33,633 bases of DNA from Armatimonadota bacterium (GTDB lineage Bacteria; Cloacimonadota; Cloacimonadia; Cloacimonadales; TCS61): positions 64,113 through 97,745 of the forward strand of contig JABMPU010000035.1 in NCBI GenBank assembly GCA_013203665.1, written 5' to 3'. The first letter of the stretch is position 1, and each line of letters starts with the position of its first letter. Below are positions 1 through 8,601 of this stretch, one piece after another. A program made the position numbers and the translations under genes. The notes under the pieces were generated by a model. It was given only the letters and a program-made list of their open reading frames with translations, was not told the DNA's origin and did not search any database.

Positions 1-871
1 GCATACTTCTGCCAAGCTTGATGCTCGAAGCCAGAAAACCGAAAAGAGGACCACCATAATTCTGGGAATTTCCCAGCGACTGACCTTCACCGACAACAAT
101 ATCTGCCTTATACTCTGCGGGAGAGTTCATAACAGCCAGAGATATCGGATCAACGCAGGTTATGAAAAGGGCTTTTTTGGATGCATGCACAATTTCCTCA
201 ACTGCAAAAGCATCTTCGATATTACCGAAGAAATTTGGCGTTTGTAACAGTACACAACCAGTGTTGTCATCAATTGCTTCTTGTAATGCATTTAGATCAA
301 CCAGACCGTTCTTGGCAGGAATAAGAACAAGCTCGATTCCCACACCTCCTGTGTAAGATTTTATTACTTCCAGGTAATTTGGATTAAGTGTTCCAGCAAT
401 TATAGCTTTAAAGTTCTTGGTTTTCCTGGCTGCCATTAGAATAGCTTCAGCAGCAGCACTTGCACCATCATACATACCAGCATTGGAAATCTCCATTCCG
501 GTAAGTTCACAGATCATCGTCTGATATTCGTAGATGTATTGCAAAGTTCCCTGGCTTACTTCTGCCTGGTAAGGAGTGTATGCAGAATGAAATTCAGGTC
601 GCAAAATGATATGGTCGACCGCAGCAGGGATAAAATGATCATAAATTCCACCACCCAGAAATGAGTTTGCTTTGGTTGTAGAAATATTCTTTGCTGCCAG
701 TTCGGATATTTTACGTGTAATTTCCAGTTCGGAATGCGGCTCATCTAAACAGCAGTCTTCTCTCAAAAGGAATTTTTTGGGAATATTGGTCAGCAAGTCT
801 TCAAATTTTTCCACTCCGATAGCTGCCAGCATCTCTTTTCTTTCCTTGTCTGTATTGGAAATAAAGGGCAT
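1..871 (-). CDS. gcvPA: Glycine dehydrogenase (aminomethyl-transferring) subunit 1, partial (C-terminus outside the window)
   Basis: The minus-strand frame from the ATG at 869-871 stays open to the left edge (290 codons), so the gene is cut by the window. The start has an AGGAGT-type ribosome site a few bases upstream (about 877-883). The translation begins MPFISNTDKERKEML and contains the N-terminal P-protein hallmarks FLGGGIYDHFIPA, RPEFHSAYTPYQAEVSQG, GTLQYIYEYQTMICELTGM, SNAGMYDGASAAAEA and GEGQSLGNSQNYGGP. In the family this subunit pairs with GcvPB to form the pyridoxal-phosphate glycine decarboxylase of the cytoplasmic glycine cleavage system. The PLP lysine is carried by subunit 2, so it is not expected here. 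Split P-protein is usual in many non-proteobacterial lineages. GcvPB probably lies beyond the left edge, which I cannot see. Confidence 0.95.
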   Translation of the reverse strand, partial: MPFISNTDKERKEMLAAIGVEKFEDLLTNIPKKFLLREDCCLDEPHSELEITRKISELAAKNISTTKANSFLGGGIYDHFIPAAVDHIILRPEFHSAYTPYQAEVSQGTLQYIYEYQTMICELTGMEISNAGMYDGASAAAEAILMAARKTKNFKAIIAGTLNPNYLEVIKSYTGGVGIELVLIPAKNGLVDLNALQEAIDDNTGCVLLQTPNFFGNIEDAFAVEEIVHASKKALFITCVDPISLAVMNSPAEYKADIVVGEGQSLGNSQNYGGPLFGFLASSIKLGRSM

Positions 872-964
872 ATTTTAACTCCTTTTTCATAAAAGTTTTT
901 CGTACAGATTTTTTTTTGTTAAGTTTCTGTCAAATAAAAATGTAAGAAAAAGAAAGATATGAAA

Positions 965-1702
965 TTAAGCAGTTTTCAACCCGGAAATAATTGAAAGCAC
1001 ACCCATAATTATCAGCAAAATAAGTGTTAATTTTCTGAAATGATTTTCTTTGATTTTGTGCGATAAGAAATTCCCAAAAATAACTCCAATTATCAGACCC
1101 GGCAAAAAAGTAATTGAAAAATTTATAACCTGCTTTGTTATCAAACCGTTAAAAACGTAAACCGGTATTGTGAACATATTTAGGATGAAGAAATAAACTG
1201 CCAGATTGGCGCGAAATGTTTGTTTGTTCACACCTTGATTGGAAAGAAAAAGAATGATCGGTGGTCCGCTCATGGAAACACTTCCTCCTAAAATCCCACT
1301 GACGAATCCGATTGGAATCATAGAAAGTTTTTCTCTTTTGAATTCTTTTCTGAATCCGAGCAAAAGAAGCAGACCGAAAAGAGCTATGAGAATTCCGATA
1401 AAAAGTTTGATGATATTATCATTTAAAACAACCAGAAAGTAAGTTCCCAAAGGCATTCCAATAATTCCAAAAACCAGCAGTAACCAGATTCGTTTTATAT
1501 TGAATTCTTTTCTTGAAGATGAAAAAACAACAATATTAATAATCAGGGAAAACATCACCAGAATGGGAACAGCGATTTTGGGAGATATAAAAAGCGTGAT
1601 GAGCGGAACAGCAAGAATGGAAAAGCCGAAACCGGTGAAACCCTGCAGCATGGCAGAAATCACAAAAATCAGAGAACCGATGATTAAAAAATTTAGGTCC
1701 AT
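965..1702 (-). CDS. Sulfite exporter TauE/SafE family (TSUP) membrane permease
   Basis: A 245-residue, almost entirely hydrophobic protein with about eight membrane segments in two halves. The N-terminus has the family signature GFTGFGFSILAVPL, and the second half repeats it as GFVSGILGGSVSMSGPPII. Both halves fit TSUP (COG0730) transporters, which move sulfite, sulfonates or other small organic anions across the inner membrane. The substrate cannot be read from the sequence. The gene lies 50 bases downstream of the outer-membrane-type gene and 93 bases upstream of gcvPA on the same strand. Its length is normal for the family. The ATG at 1702 lacks an obvious strong ribosome site, but no better start precedes the conserved first helix. 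Confidence 0.88.
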   Translation of the reverse strand: MDLNFLIIGSLIFVISAMLQGFTGFGFSILAVPLITLFISPKIAVPILVMFSLIINIVVFSSSRKEFNIKRIWLLLVFGIIGMPLGTYFLVVLNDNIIKLFIGILIALFGLLLLLGFRKEFKREKLSMIPIGFVSGILGGSVSMSGPPIILFLSNQGVNKQTFRANLAVYFFILNMFTIPVYVFNGLITKQVINFSITFLPGLIIGVIFGNFLSHKIKENHFRKLTLILLIIMGVLSIISGLKTA

Positions 1703-1752
1703 TATTCTTAAACTTGCAAAGTTTCAAAAACTTCGGAAGTTCATATTATGAA

Positions 1753-2994
1753 TTAATAATCATAGAATTTCCAGTAAAGAGTAATATATGGACGTTGGAA
1801 ATGAAAACCGATTCGAAGTACATCATTAGCAGCGTAAGTAATCCCAAAATCAAAATCGACCTCTTTTCGTTGACCTTTAGAATTATCCGGCAAAAAATCG
1901 TTTTCAAAATAACTGGAAATTGATTCTCCAAAGGGTACATAATGATTACTCGGATCGTAGAATATCACACTTATAAATTTTACTCGTTTAGTAAGGTCAT
2001 AATCCATCCCAACGTATAGTCTTGTTGCATGAAAGTGTGTTTTTGAAAATCCTCCGTCAAAAGTATAGTCCTCTCCCAAAATAGTTGCTTTGGTTTTGGG
2101 TTTTTCAAATAACAACTTGTTTATGGTTATGCCTGTGTGAAATCCCCAATTTCCTCTTCCGCTTTTTAAAGGCTTTCTCGAACTGTAAACTAAAGTTCCT
2201 TCCCAGAAAAAATCTTTCTTTTTTCCATATATTTTCTTTATTGTTTCCACGCCTGAAAGCGAGCCGATTTTGAGCTGGTCTTCTTCATAAAATAATGCGT
2301 ATTCTCTATTCATATCGTGATTTGAGAATAATTGAAAATCAATTGAGAAGTTCGATATTTGAGCACCTTGAATCTTTTGCCACAAGACATGCCTGAAAAT
2401 CAGGTTTAGGTCTTCATTGAAATTGTTTGTGATTCTTGTGAAAAGATGAAACTTGTCAGAGAATCCATATCCCATTGAAAATCCGGTGATAAAAAAAGTA
2501 TAAGGTGATAAAATATAAGCAGTTGGGTCTCTGAAAATTTCTGTGTTCTGTTCTTCAGCAGTAAAGAAAATTTTCTTTTGAAGTGTTTTTTCCAGTTTAC
2601 CACCAAAATATCTATCCAATTTTTCTATTTCGCCTTTGTCAATTGTGACAATACCATATTTACTTTCAATAGTTACATAAATGTCATCTTCACCGATTAA
2701 TTTACCTTTGTAGGTTGAGCCATCTTTACGTAAGATTTTTACGCTTTCTTCTAGGATTTCATCTGAAGGAATGGTTAGCATCCCATCTTCAGTTTGGATT
2801 ACAATTTCACCATGCTCAGTGATTTCAGTTATTTTTCCATGAAAGATGTTGTCATCTTTTGTATAAATCGTTCTGTATTGTCCGATTTGGGCTCTAATAA
2901 TTGGATGCTCCAAATTTTTAACTTCTGTTTCTTCACATATAAGAAAATTCACAAATGCGAATAGAAAGACTGAGATAAAAAGCATTTTCTTCAT
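1753..2994 (-). CDS. Exported protein: two small SH3/LSm-like repeats plus predicted outer-membrane beta-barrel
   Basis: I choose the ATG at 2994 (413 residues) over the upstream ATG at 3054. It has a GGAGG ribosome site just ahead, and the protein then begins with a clean signal peptide (MKKMLFISVFLFAFVNFLIC). Residues about 45-125 hold two similar beta-rich units: FHGKITEITEHGEIVIQTEDG followed by TIPSDEI, and YKGKLIGEDDIYVTIESKYG followed by TIDKGEIEKL. They resemble small SH3/LSm-like folds that may bind a surface or ligand. The remaining 270 residues are alternating polar/hydrophobic strands rich in Tyr, Phe and Gly, ending in YITLYWKFYDY, as expected of an outer-membrane barrel with a terminal aromatic residue. 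I do not recognise a named family. Beta-barrel location is an inference, and function is unknown. Confidence 0.65.
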   Translation of the reverse strand: MKKMLFISVFLFAFVNFLICEETEVKNLEHPIIRAQIGQYRTIYTKDDNIFHGKITEITEHGEIVIQTEDGMLTIPSDEILEESVKILRKDGSTYKGKLIGEDDIYVTIESKYGIVTIDKGEIEKLDRYFGGKLEKTLQKKIFFTAEEQNTEIFRDPTAYILSPYTFFITGFSMGYGFSDKFHLFTRITNNFNEDLNLIFRHVLWQKIQGAQISNFSIDFQLFSNHDMNREYALFYEEDQLKIGSLSGVETIKKIYGKKKDFFWEGTLVYSSRKPLKSGRGNWGFHTGITINKLLFEKPKTKATILGEDYTFDGGFSKTHFHATRLYVGMDYDLTKRVKFISVIFYDPSNHYVPFGESISSYFENDFLPDNSKGQRKEVDFDFGITYAANDVLRIGFHFQRPYITLYWKFYDY

Positions 2995-3149
2995 AAAACC
3001 TCCACAGTTTTTTTTTAAAATTTTGCTTTTACAAAATATGACAGAGTTCTTCATATTCTCCCAATACTGTTCTAAAATTATCTTTATTTATTGATTAAAT
3101 AAACACAAAATAGAAACTTTGATTAGATACGAATTTGTCAATAAAAAAA

Positions 3150-4772
3150 CTATTTAAATACATCTACAAACTCAAATTTCGTTCCATCAAATAATCCCTT
3201 ATCGCTCAATTTCAATTCCGGAATTACCAATAAAGCCAAAAAAGATAGAGTCATCAAAGGAGTATCCAAATTTGAACCGAGAGCTTTTGCCATTGCATCA
3301 ATTTCAGAATATTTTTGTGCCACTGTCAAATAGTCCCAGTCACTGATAATACCTGCAATTGGAAGCGATAAAATCTTTTCCTTTTGATAAGAAACTGCAC
3401 AGATTCCACCTTTATTCTCGATGATCAAATTAACAGCTCTGCAGATATCTTTATCAGAAGTTCCCACAGCAATTATGTTGTGAGAATCATGAGCCACGCT
3501 GGAAGCGATTGCTCCGGTTTTCAATCCGAAATTTCGCACAAAACCAAGTGCAACTTTTGCATCATAATAACGATTTACAACTGCAATTTTAAGAATGTCT
3601 CTTTTTACATCTGAAACAAGATTTCCCTTTTCAACTTTTGGTTCTAAAATCAAACGTTTCGTGATTAACTGGTTGTTAACAGCTTCAATAACATTTATCT
3701 TTCCCTTTCTATTTGGGAGAGCAAAATCTTCCGGTTTTTTCTTTTTCACATTAAATTTATTCAGAATTTTTGTTTTTTTTCTTGGAATAAATGATTTTCC
3801 ATTTTCTGCTACAACTTCACCGGAAATAAATGTTTTCAAGATGTTAAGATCATTGAGATTATCAACAACCAGAAAATCTGCTGAATCACTTTGTTGCAGC
3901 AAACCAACCCCCAAACCATAATGAAGTACAGGGTTTACACAAGCTGCTTTAAGAGCTTTCATCAAACCGATTTTTTTTGCCTTTTTCACAAGCTGGTTTA
4001 TATGACCTTTCACCAGCATATCAGGATGTTTATCATCACTGCAGAGCATACATTTATCTGGATGATCTTTTATTATTGGAATGAGTTCATCGAAGTTTTG
4101 AGCCACAGTGCATTGCCGGATTAATATTTTCATGCCAAGATTGATTTTTTCCAAAGCTTCTTCTTTTGTAATGCTTTCGTGATCGGTTGAAATGCCGGCA
4201 CTGATATATTTTTTCAGATCAGAACCTCTCAAACCCGGAGCGTGACCGTCGATAGGTTTTCCATATTTTTTAGCGATTTCGATTTTACGCATCAAATCAG
4301 GTTCTTTGTTAATAACTTCAGGGAAATTCATAACTTCACTCAAATATTTTATTTCATCCATTTTCAAAAGTTCTTCAATTTTTCGGGAATCCAGAACTGC
4401 TCCGGAAGTTTCAAAATCTGTTGCCGGAACGCAGGAAGAAGCTCCAAAATAAAATTTCATTGGAACTTGCTCAGCACTTTCAATCATGAATTTTATACCT
4501 TCCAAGCCTAAAACATTGGCTATTTCATGCGGGTCGGAAACAACTGCAACTGTTCCGTGAATAACGGCAATTCTTGCAAATTCTGCTGGAGTAAGCATCG
4601 AGCTTTCAATGTGGATGTGCGAGTCGATAAAACCTGGAATAATGTAGTTTTTATGGTTTTTGTTTTCTGCTTTGATTTCGATTATTTTTCCGTTTGAAAT
4701 CGATATTGTTCCGGGAAAAATTACGGAGTTTAGGACATCGACAATGTTTCCTGAAATGGTGTTTGGTTTCAT
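3150..4772 (-). CDS. ade: Adenine deaminase
   Basis: A 540-residue amidohydrolase-superfamily enzyme converting adenine to hypoxanthine and ammonia in purine salvage. Metal-binding and active-site motifs are visible: GFIDSHIHIESSM (His52 and His54), VVSDPHEIAN, PIDGHAPGLRG, STDHESITKEEA and MLCSDDKHPDMLVKGH. The C-terminal adenine-deaminase domain includes GLKTGAIASSVAHDSHNII and GTSDKDICRAVN. The family is usually about 550-600 residues, so this copy is slightly short at the N-terminus but complete in all motifs. The ATG at 4772 lies 24 bases after the stop of the nuclease-like gene, so the two may be co-transcribed. A metabolic gene directly behind a restriction-modification pair suggests the pair inserted ahead of it. 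Confidence 0.94.
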   Translation of the reverse strand: MKPNTISGNIVDVLNSVIFPGTISISNGKIIEIKAENKNHKNYIIPGFIDSHIHIESSMLTPAEFARIAVIHGTVAVVSDPHEIANVLGLEGIKFMIESAEQVPMKFYFGASSCVPATDFETSGAVLDSRKIEELLKMDEIKYLSEVMNFPEVINKEPDLMRKIEIAKKYGKPIDGHAPGLRGSDLKKYISAGISTDHESITKEEALEKINLGMKILIRQCTVAQNFDELIPIIKDHPDKCMLCSDDKHPDMLVKGHINQLVKKAKKIGLMKALKAACVNPVLHYGLGVGLLQQSDSADFLVVDNLNDLNILKTFISGEVVAENGKSFIPRKKTKILNKFNVKKKKPEDFALPNRKGKINVIEAVNNQLITKRLILEPKVEKGNLVSDVKRDILKIAVVNRYYDAKVALGFVRNFGLKTGAIASSVAHDSHNIIAVGTSDKDICRAVNLIIENKGGICAVSYQKEKILSLPIAGIISDWDYLTVAQKYSEIDAMAKALGSNLDTPLMTLSFLALLVIPELKLSDKGLFDGTKFEFVDVFK

Positions 4773-4796
4773 TTAATTAACTGTTAAGGAATTGAA

Positions 4797-5480
4797 TTAA
4801 TTTGATCTTAAATCTATCCAAAAATGATATAAAAAAATATAGTCTTTTCGCTGTTTGTTTTTTGAAATTAATTTTGCTTTTTTTTGTTCGAAATATATTT
4901 TTGTAAGTTTATCTTCTTCAGTCCATTCAATATTTTGACTTTCATCTTTTATCAGCTCATCGATCCAGTAATTTATCTTGGAAAACCAGAACGAAAAATC
5001 ATTTTTCTGAACATATCCGATGATGGCACTATATTTAAGACCTGAACCGTGAATTCCCTTTTTGAAGCGTTCAATACCACCTGATTTCCCCGTTGGAGAT
5101 AATACATATTCTTTTTCTCTACCAGAACCAAGAGTTGGTAATCGTTTAGCTTCAATACTGAAAACTGTTTGTCGATTTTTGAATTCTCCAAAAGGTTCAC
5201 GAGTTTTTACACCAAAATCTACACTAGGGCTTTGACCACTATCAGGGATTGCTCTGTCTTCGTGATGAAAATAAAATGGATGTTCATTAATCTTGCTTTC
5301 AAAAAAACTACATAATTCGTGTGTTATTCCAGTTTCATTAGTTATGTTCGAATATTCATCATAATAGATTATAATAAAATCATCAAGATATGATTCAATG
5401 AAAGTAATAATTGCGCTAATATGCCTATTTCGTTTTTGAACAGATAATTCACCAATTGAATCTAAAAAATTCTCTGTCAA
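4797..5480 (-). CDS. Predicted PD-(D/E)XK nuclease, probable restriction partner of the adjacent methyltransferase
   Basis: The 227-residue protein starts at TTG (5478-5480), two bases after the methyltransferase stop, with an AAGGA ribosome site about 8 bases upstream. The two are therefore almost certainly one transcript. I see a plausible PD-(D/E)XK nuclease core: Glu55 in a helix (GITHELCSFF), Asp88 in PSVDFGV, then FSIEAKRLP with Glu110 and Lys112 (the ExK half). A Gly-rich GKSGGIERFKKG segment and a helix follow. That order and spacing fit the metal-dependent endonuclease fold. The domain call is by motif only. Role as restriction enzyme is inferred from the neighbour. It could instead be an accessory nuclease or a specificity/regulatory protein. 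I do not recognise a named family for it. Confidence 0.6.
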   Translation of the reverse strand: MTENFLDSIGELSVQKRNRHISAIITFIESYLDDFIIIYYDEYSNITNETGITHELCSFFESKINEHPFYFHHEDRAIPDSGQSPSVDFGVKTREPFGEFKNRQTVFSIEAKRLPTLGSGREKEYVLSPTGKSGGIERFKKGIHGSGLKYSAIIGYVQKNDFSFWFSKINYWIDELIKDESQNIEWTEEDKLTKIYFEQKKAKLISKNKQRKDYIFLYHFWIDLRSN

Positions 5481-5482
5481 AG

Positions 5483-8467
5483 TTAAAATCCTTGTTCTAT
5501 AAAATCTGCTACTGTTTCGTCAGCATCTCTAATAGCAATAGATTTTAACCAGTATCGCAACTGATTTGGTTTGATGAGATAGATGATGTTCTTCTCATAA
5601 ATTCGCAGAATCCGGTTTATTCTGAGGGTTGAAGTAGGTTGATGCTTTATTAAGCTTTCTAAATGCTTTTCCAATATTTCTGTATTGTTTTTAAATTCTT
5701 CTAAATCTTGTTTTGGTTTATCTCCGAAATAGAAAGGAAAGCAAACAAATGAATTAGTTTCAATCGGCTCTGCAGCTTTGAATTCTTTGTAAACAGAATT
5801 CAAAACTTTCAGATATATTTCAGCAAAAGCTATTAAATCTCTTGGTTTAGCAGGTTTCATAACTTTTGCATTTTCGCCTTTGCGCCGGAATTCAATTTGG
5901 TAATCTAATACATCATCAATAAGGATTTGCTCGAAAGAAGAGAAGGAAAGTGTTTCAAGATTTTCTGGTGATGGGATTGATAAAATGTCACTTTCCAATA
6001 ATGATGAAGATTTTGAAATTAATACTCTAGAGCTCAATAAATAAAGAGAGAAAACAATATGTTTATTCCCTTTAATATAGGCTTCGATTTTTCTTAATTC
6101 TTTAATATCACTTTCTGGAGCATGAATTCCTATTATCTGATTTGTAAAAGTTAAATAATCACTTCTAAATTCAACAGGAATTCCTTCCTTAGGTGCGATT
6201 TCTCTAATTAGTAAATGGGGATGAGAGAATATCTTTTTTGATTTTTCAGCTTTCCTGTAGAAATATTTTTCATTTAAGTTTATAATGGATTCTTTTTTTA
6301 TTCCCCCACTATCAAAATATGATGATTTTTTCAATGAGATGGTGGACTTATTTGTAATAAAATCTGCAACATATTTATTTTCAAATTTTTTTAATTTTGT
6401 TTGTTCTGAAACAGATAGATTTATACTGTTTTTAAGATTAAGAAATTCTTTTCTAGGTTTTGGTGTTAAGATTATATAACCTTCAGCATATTTCCAATTA
6501 TTTTTTTGTTTTTTAGTGTCTAAATATTCTTTTAGAGAATTAATGTTCTTAAATCTTTTTGAGAGATAATTTAATCTTCCACCTCCAAGTAAATCTGCTT
6601 TCCAAACAAATCTATTTTCAAGAGCATCATTGTAAGAAACCCTATGAAAATCATAATTATCTATTTCAAAGAACATTCGTTCTTTCGAGCTTGAAGTGCG
6701 TCGAATTGTAATATGATAAATCGGTTTTTCAGTTGGTGCTTTATTCTCAATTATGAAAGCTGTAGCTGCAACATTTGCTTTTCCAAATAAAGTTGTTTCT
6801 AAAGGTGTGAAATCATAAATAATTGATATATTGTAAGTTTTAAACAAATACGATCTGAAATCAAAAGAGCCAGTGTTATATAGAGAAGGCCCTGCTGGCT
6901 GGATAAGACAAGCTTTTCCTTTTGGCTTACATAAAATGGGGGCTGATTCCAAAAACAGAAGTGCAATTTGGTTATCCGGTAATTTACATCCACGGTTCAC
7001 TTGCTGATTCAGTTCTACTTTTTCTGCATCAGGTGTGGTTAAGTGAGAATCAAAAGGTGGATTGCCAATAACAAGATCAAAAGAGTTCAGCAACTTACCA
7101 TATCTGTTTTCTTCATTTAGAAGTACTGTGAAAAAGTCTTTTTCTAATAAGTTATTATCAGTCAAATCATCAAATTTCAAATCGCGAATATTCTTAGGAG
7201 AAAGCTGATCACAGAGGGCAATAGTAAGACTGAAAGCAGCCAATTCAATAGATTCTCTTTGAATATCAATTCCGTAAATATTATTTAATAAAATTTCCTG
7301 TAAAACCTCAATAGATGGATTATTATTTTGATTCTTGAATTTCCATGCCTGCACAAACCGTTTATAAGCAGCAACCAAAAACACACCCGAACCACACGAC
7401 GGATCAATCACTCTGAAGTAATCATGTCTTTCAATTAAATCCCATAAAGGCATACTTTGATCAATAAGAAAATCTACTAAGAAAGGTGGAGTATAAACAA
7501 CACCAGTTACTTTAGGCATGAATTCTTCATAAATATTACTGATCAACTCAATGGGAAGATAATTGAAGGAGTAGAGTTCCCAGATATGTACTTGAGTGTG
7601 TTCGTCCACACAACCATCAAAAACATCTGTAAAAGGCGATAGATTCTTCGTTTGTAGAATGTTTTTTTCAGATTCAGAAAGAGCAAAGATGTTACCGTTA
7701 AAATCATCTTCTAATTTCTTAAAAAGCTCTATAATGGCACCAGGCTTTTTCAGAACGGAAATAAATGTATCTTCAGCTTCAGATATCTCACTAAAGTAAT
7801 TTTCTCTGAACACACCTCCAGTATCATCTTTTCTGTCTTCCAGATATTTCACTAAAATGGAGCGAAGCAGTAATTTCTGATAAAATGGTTTAGCCTGTTG
7901 AGGTGGTAGTCGATTTTCTTTTTCGACAATTTCTTCAAGCATTTGTCTGATTTTATTCAGTAGAATTTCATAGGGGCTGTTTTTAAAATTAAAATGCTTT
8001 TTATACTTTTCTTCATCCCAGAAGCTTCCATTATCCAGCTTTTTAGCTGAAAACATCTTTCGTTGTGCTTTATCAGCAATTTCAATTGTATCAATAAATG
8101 AAATATGGTAACTTCCATTTTTTATTTGCGGTTGTTCGTAACCACTAATAATTTTTACTTCCGTTTGAGTAAACACGTAAATTAATGGTGTTTTGCCCGT
8201 TAACCAAATGTCTTTAACCGTCTGACTAAAATCTTCAGGTATTACTGTTTGCTCAGAAAAATCAAAGATAAATGCCTGGGCAAGTGGAGGTCTTGATTCT
8301 TGAGGAAACTGTCTAAAGTAAACATACGCTACTTCAGGAAAGAGTTTCTTTGTTTCATACAGTGTTATTTTTATGTAGGGATTTTCTACATCATCCCTCA
8401 TATTAAAGAGGTTTTGACCTTCAATAAAATCTAATTTCTTTAACTTCTCAGTTAATTTTTGTTTCAT
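5483..8467 (-). CDS. Eco57I-like N6-adenine DNA methyltransferase (restriction-modification)
   Basis: The 994-residue protein contains the AdoMet-binding motif I VIDPSCGSGVFLVAAYKRF (residues about 352-370) and the catalytic motif IV DLVIGNPPFDSHL (NPPF near residue 468). The order and spacing are those of gamma-class N6-adenine methyltransferases of the Eco57I/type IIG kind. YGIDIQRESIELAAFSLTIALC between them is the usual motif II/III region. The N-terminal 150 residues are a type-IIG-like accessory domain, and I see no clear PD-(D/E)XK triad there. Residues about 600-900 are probably target recognition. The gene faces away from lptD, is visibly AT-richer than the house-keeping genes, and runs straight into the small nuclease gene. 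This fits a split type II system or an orphan methyltransferase with a helper. Recognition sequence is unknown. Confidence 0.88.
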   Translation of the reverse strand: MKQKLTEKLKKLDFIEGQNLFNMRDDVENPYIKITLYETKKLFPEVAYVYFRQFPQESRPPLAQAFIFDFSEQTVIPEDFSQTVKDIWLTGKTPLIYVFTQTEVKIISGYEQPQIKNGSYHISFIDTIEIADKAQRKMFSAKKLDNGSFWDEEKYKKHFNFKNSPYEILLNKIRQMLEEIVEKENRLPPQQAKPFYQKLLLRSILVKYLEDRKDDTGGVFRENYFSEISEAEDTFISVLKKPGAIIELFKKLEDDFNGNIFALSESEKNILQTKNLSPFTDVFDGCVDEHTQVHIWELYSFNYLPIELISNIYEEFMPKVTGVVYTPPFLVDFLIDQSMPLWDLIERHDYFRVIDPSCGSGVFLVAAYKRFVQAWKFKNQNNNPSIEVLQEILLNNIYGIDIQRESIELAAFSLTIALCDQLSPKNIRDLKFDDLTDNNLLEKDFFTVLLNEENRYGKLLNSFDLVIGNPPFDSHLTTPDAEKVELNQQVNRGCKLPDNQIALLFLESAPILCKPKGKACLIQPAGPSLYNTGSFDFRSYLFKTYNISIIYDFTPLETTLFGKANVAATAFIIENKAPTEKPIYHITIRRTSSSKERMFFEIDNYDFHRVSYNDALENRFVWKADLLGGGRLNYLSKRFKNINSLKEYLDTKKQKNNWKYAEGYIILTPKPRKEFLNLKNSINLSVSEQTKLKKFENKYVADFITNKSTISLKKSSYFDSGGIKKESIINLNEKYFYRKAEKSKKIFSHPHLLIREIAPKEGIPVEFRSDYLTFTNQIIGIHAPESDIKELRKIEAYIKGNKHIVFSLYLLSSRVLISKSSSLLESDILSIPSPENLETLSFSSFEQILIDDVLDYQIEFRRKGENAKVMKPAKPRDLIAFAEIYLKVLNSVYKEFKAAEPIETNSFVCFPFYFGDKPKQDLEEFKNNTEILEKHLESLIKHQPTSTLRINRILRIYEKNIIYLIKPNQLRYWLKSIAIRDADETVADFIEQGF

Positions 8468-8601
8468 AAGACAAACAAATTATATATTTTAAATATGTCA
8501 ATTATGATAATAAAAAAAATATAAAAATAAGGAAATTTAATGAAATTCTTACAAAAGAATCTGAAATTCCTTTTCTTGACATAAAAGAGAATTAAAAAAA
8601 A
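8468..8601. promoter_or_regulatory. Divergent AT-rich intergenic region between the methyltransferase and lptD
   Basis: This 134-base gap must hold the starts of two divergent transcripts. On the minus strand a TTGACA (8496-8501) and a TATAAT (8479-8484) are visible, but only 11 bases apart, so they are not a standard pair. On the plus strand a TTGACA is at 8576-8581, with no convincing -10 before the lptD ATG. A small perfect hairpin (ATTCTT / AAGAAT, 8545-8560) lies between. The exact promoters remain undetermined. Confidence 0.35.

Noticed and set aside
3083-3103. TTTATTTA / TAAATAAA hairpin after the adenine deaminase gene
   Set aside because: Pure A/T stem with low stability and no T-run in the direction of transcription; not convincing as a terminator.
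4797-8467. BREX or DISARM defence locus
   Set aside because: Only a methyltransferase and a small nuclease are present; no helicase, phosphatase or BrxL/BrxC-type ATPase is seen.
8540-8584. 14-codon frame with an AAGGA site upstream of lptD
   Set aside because: Could be a leader peptide, but it is too short and AT-rich to distinguish from chance.
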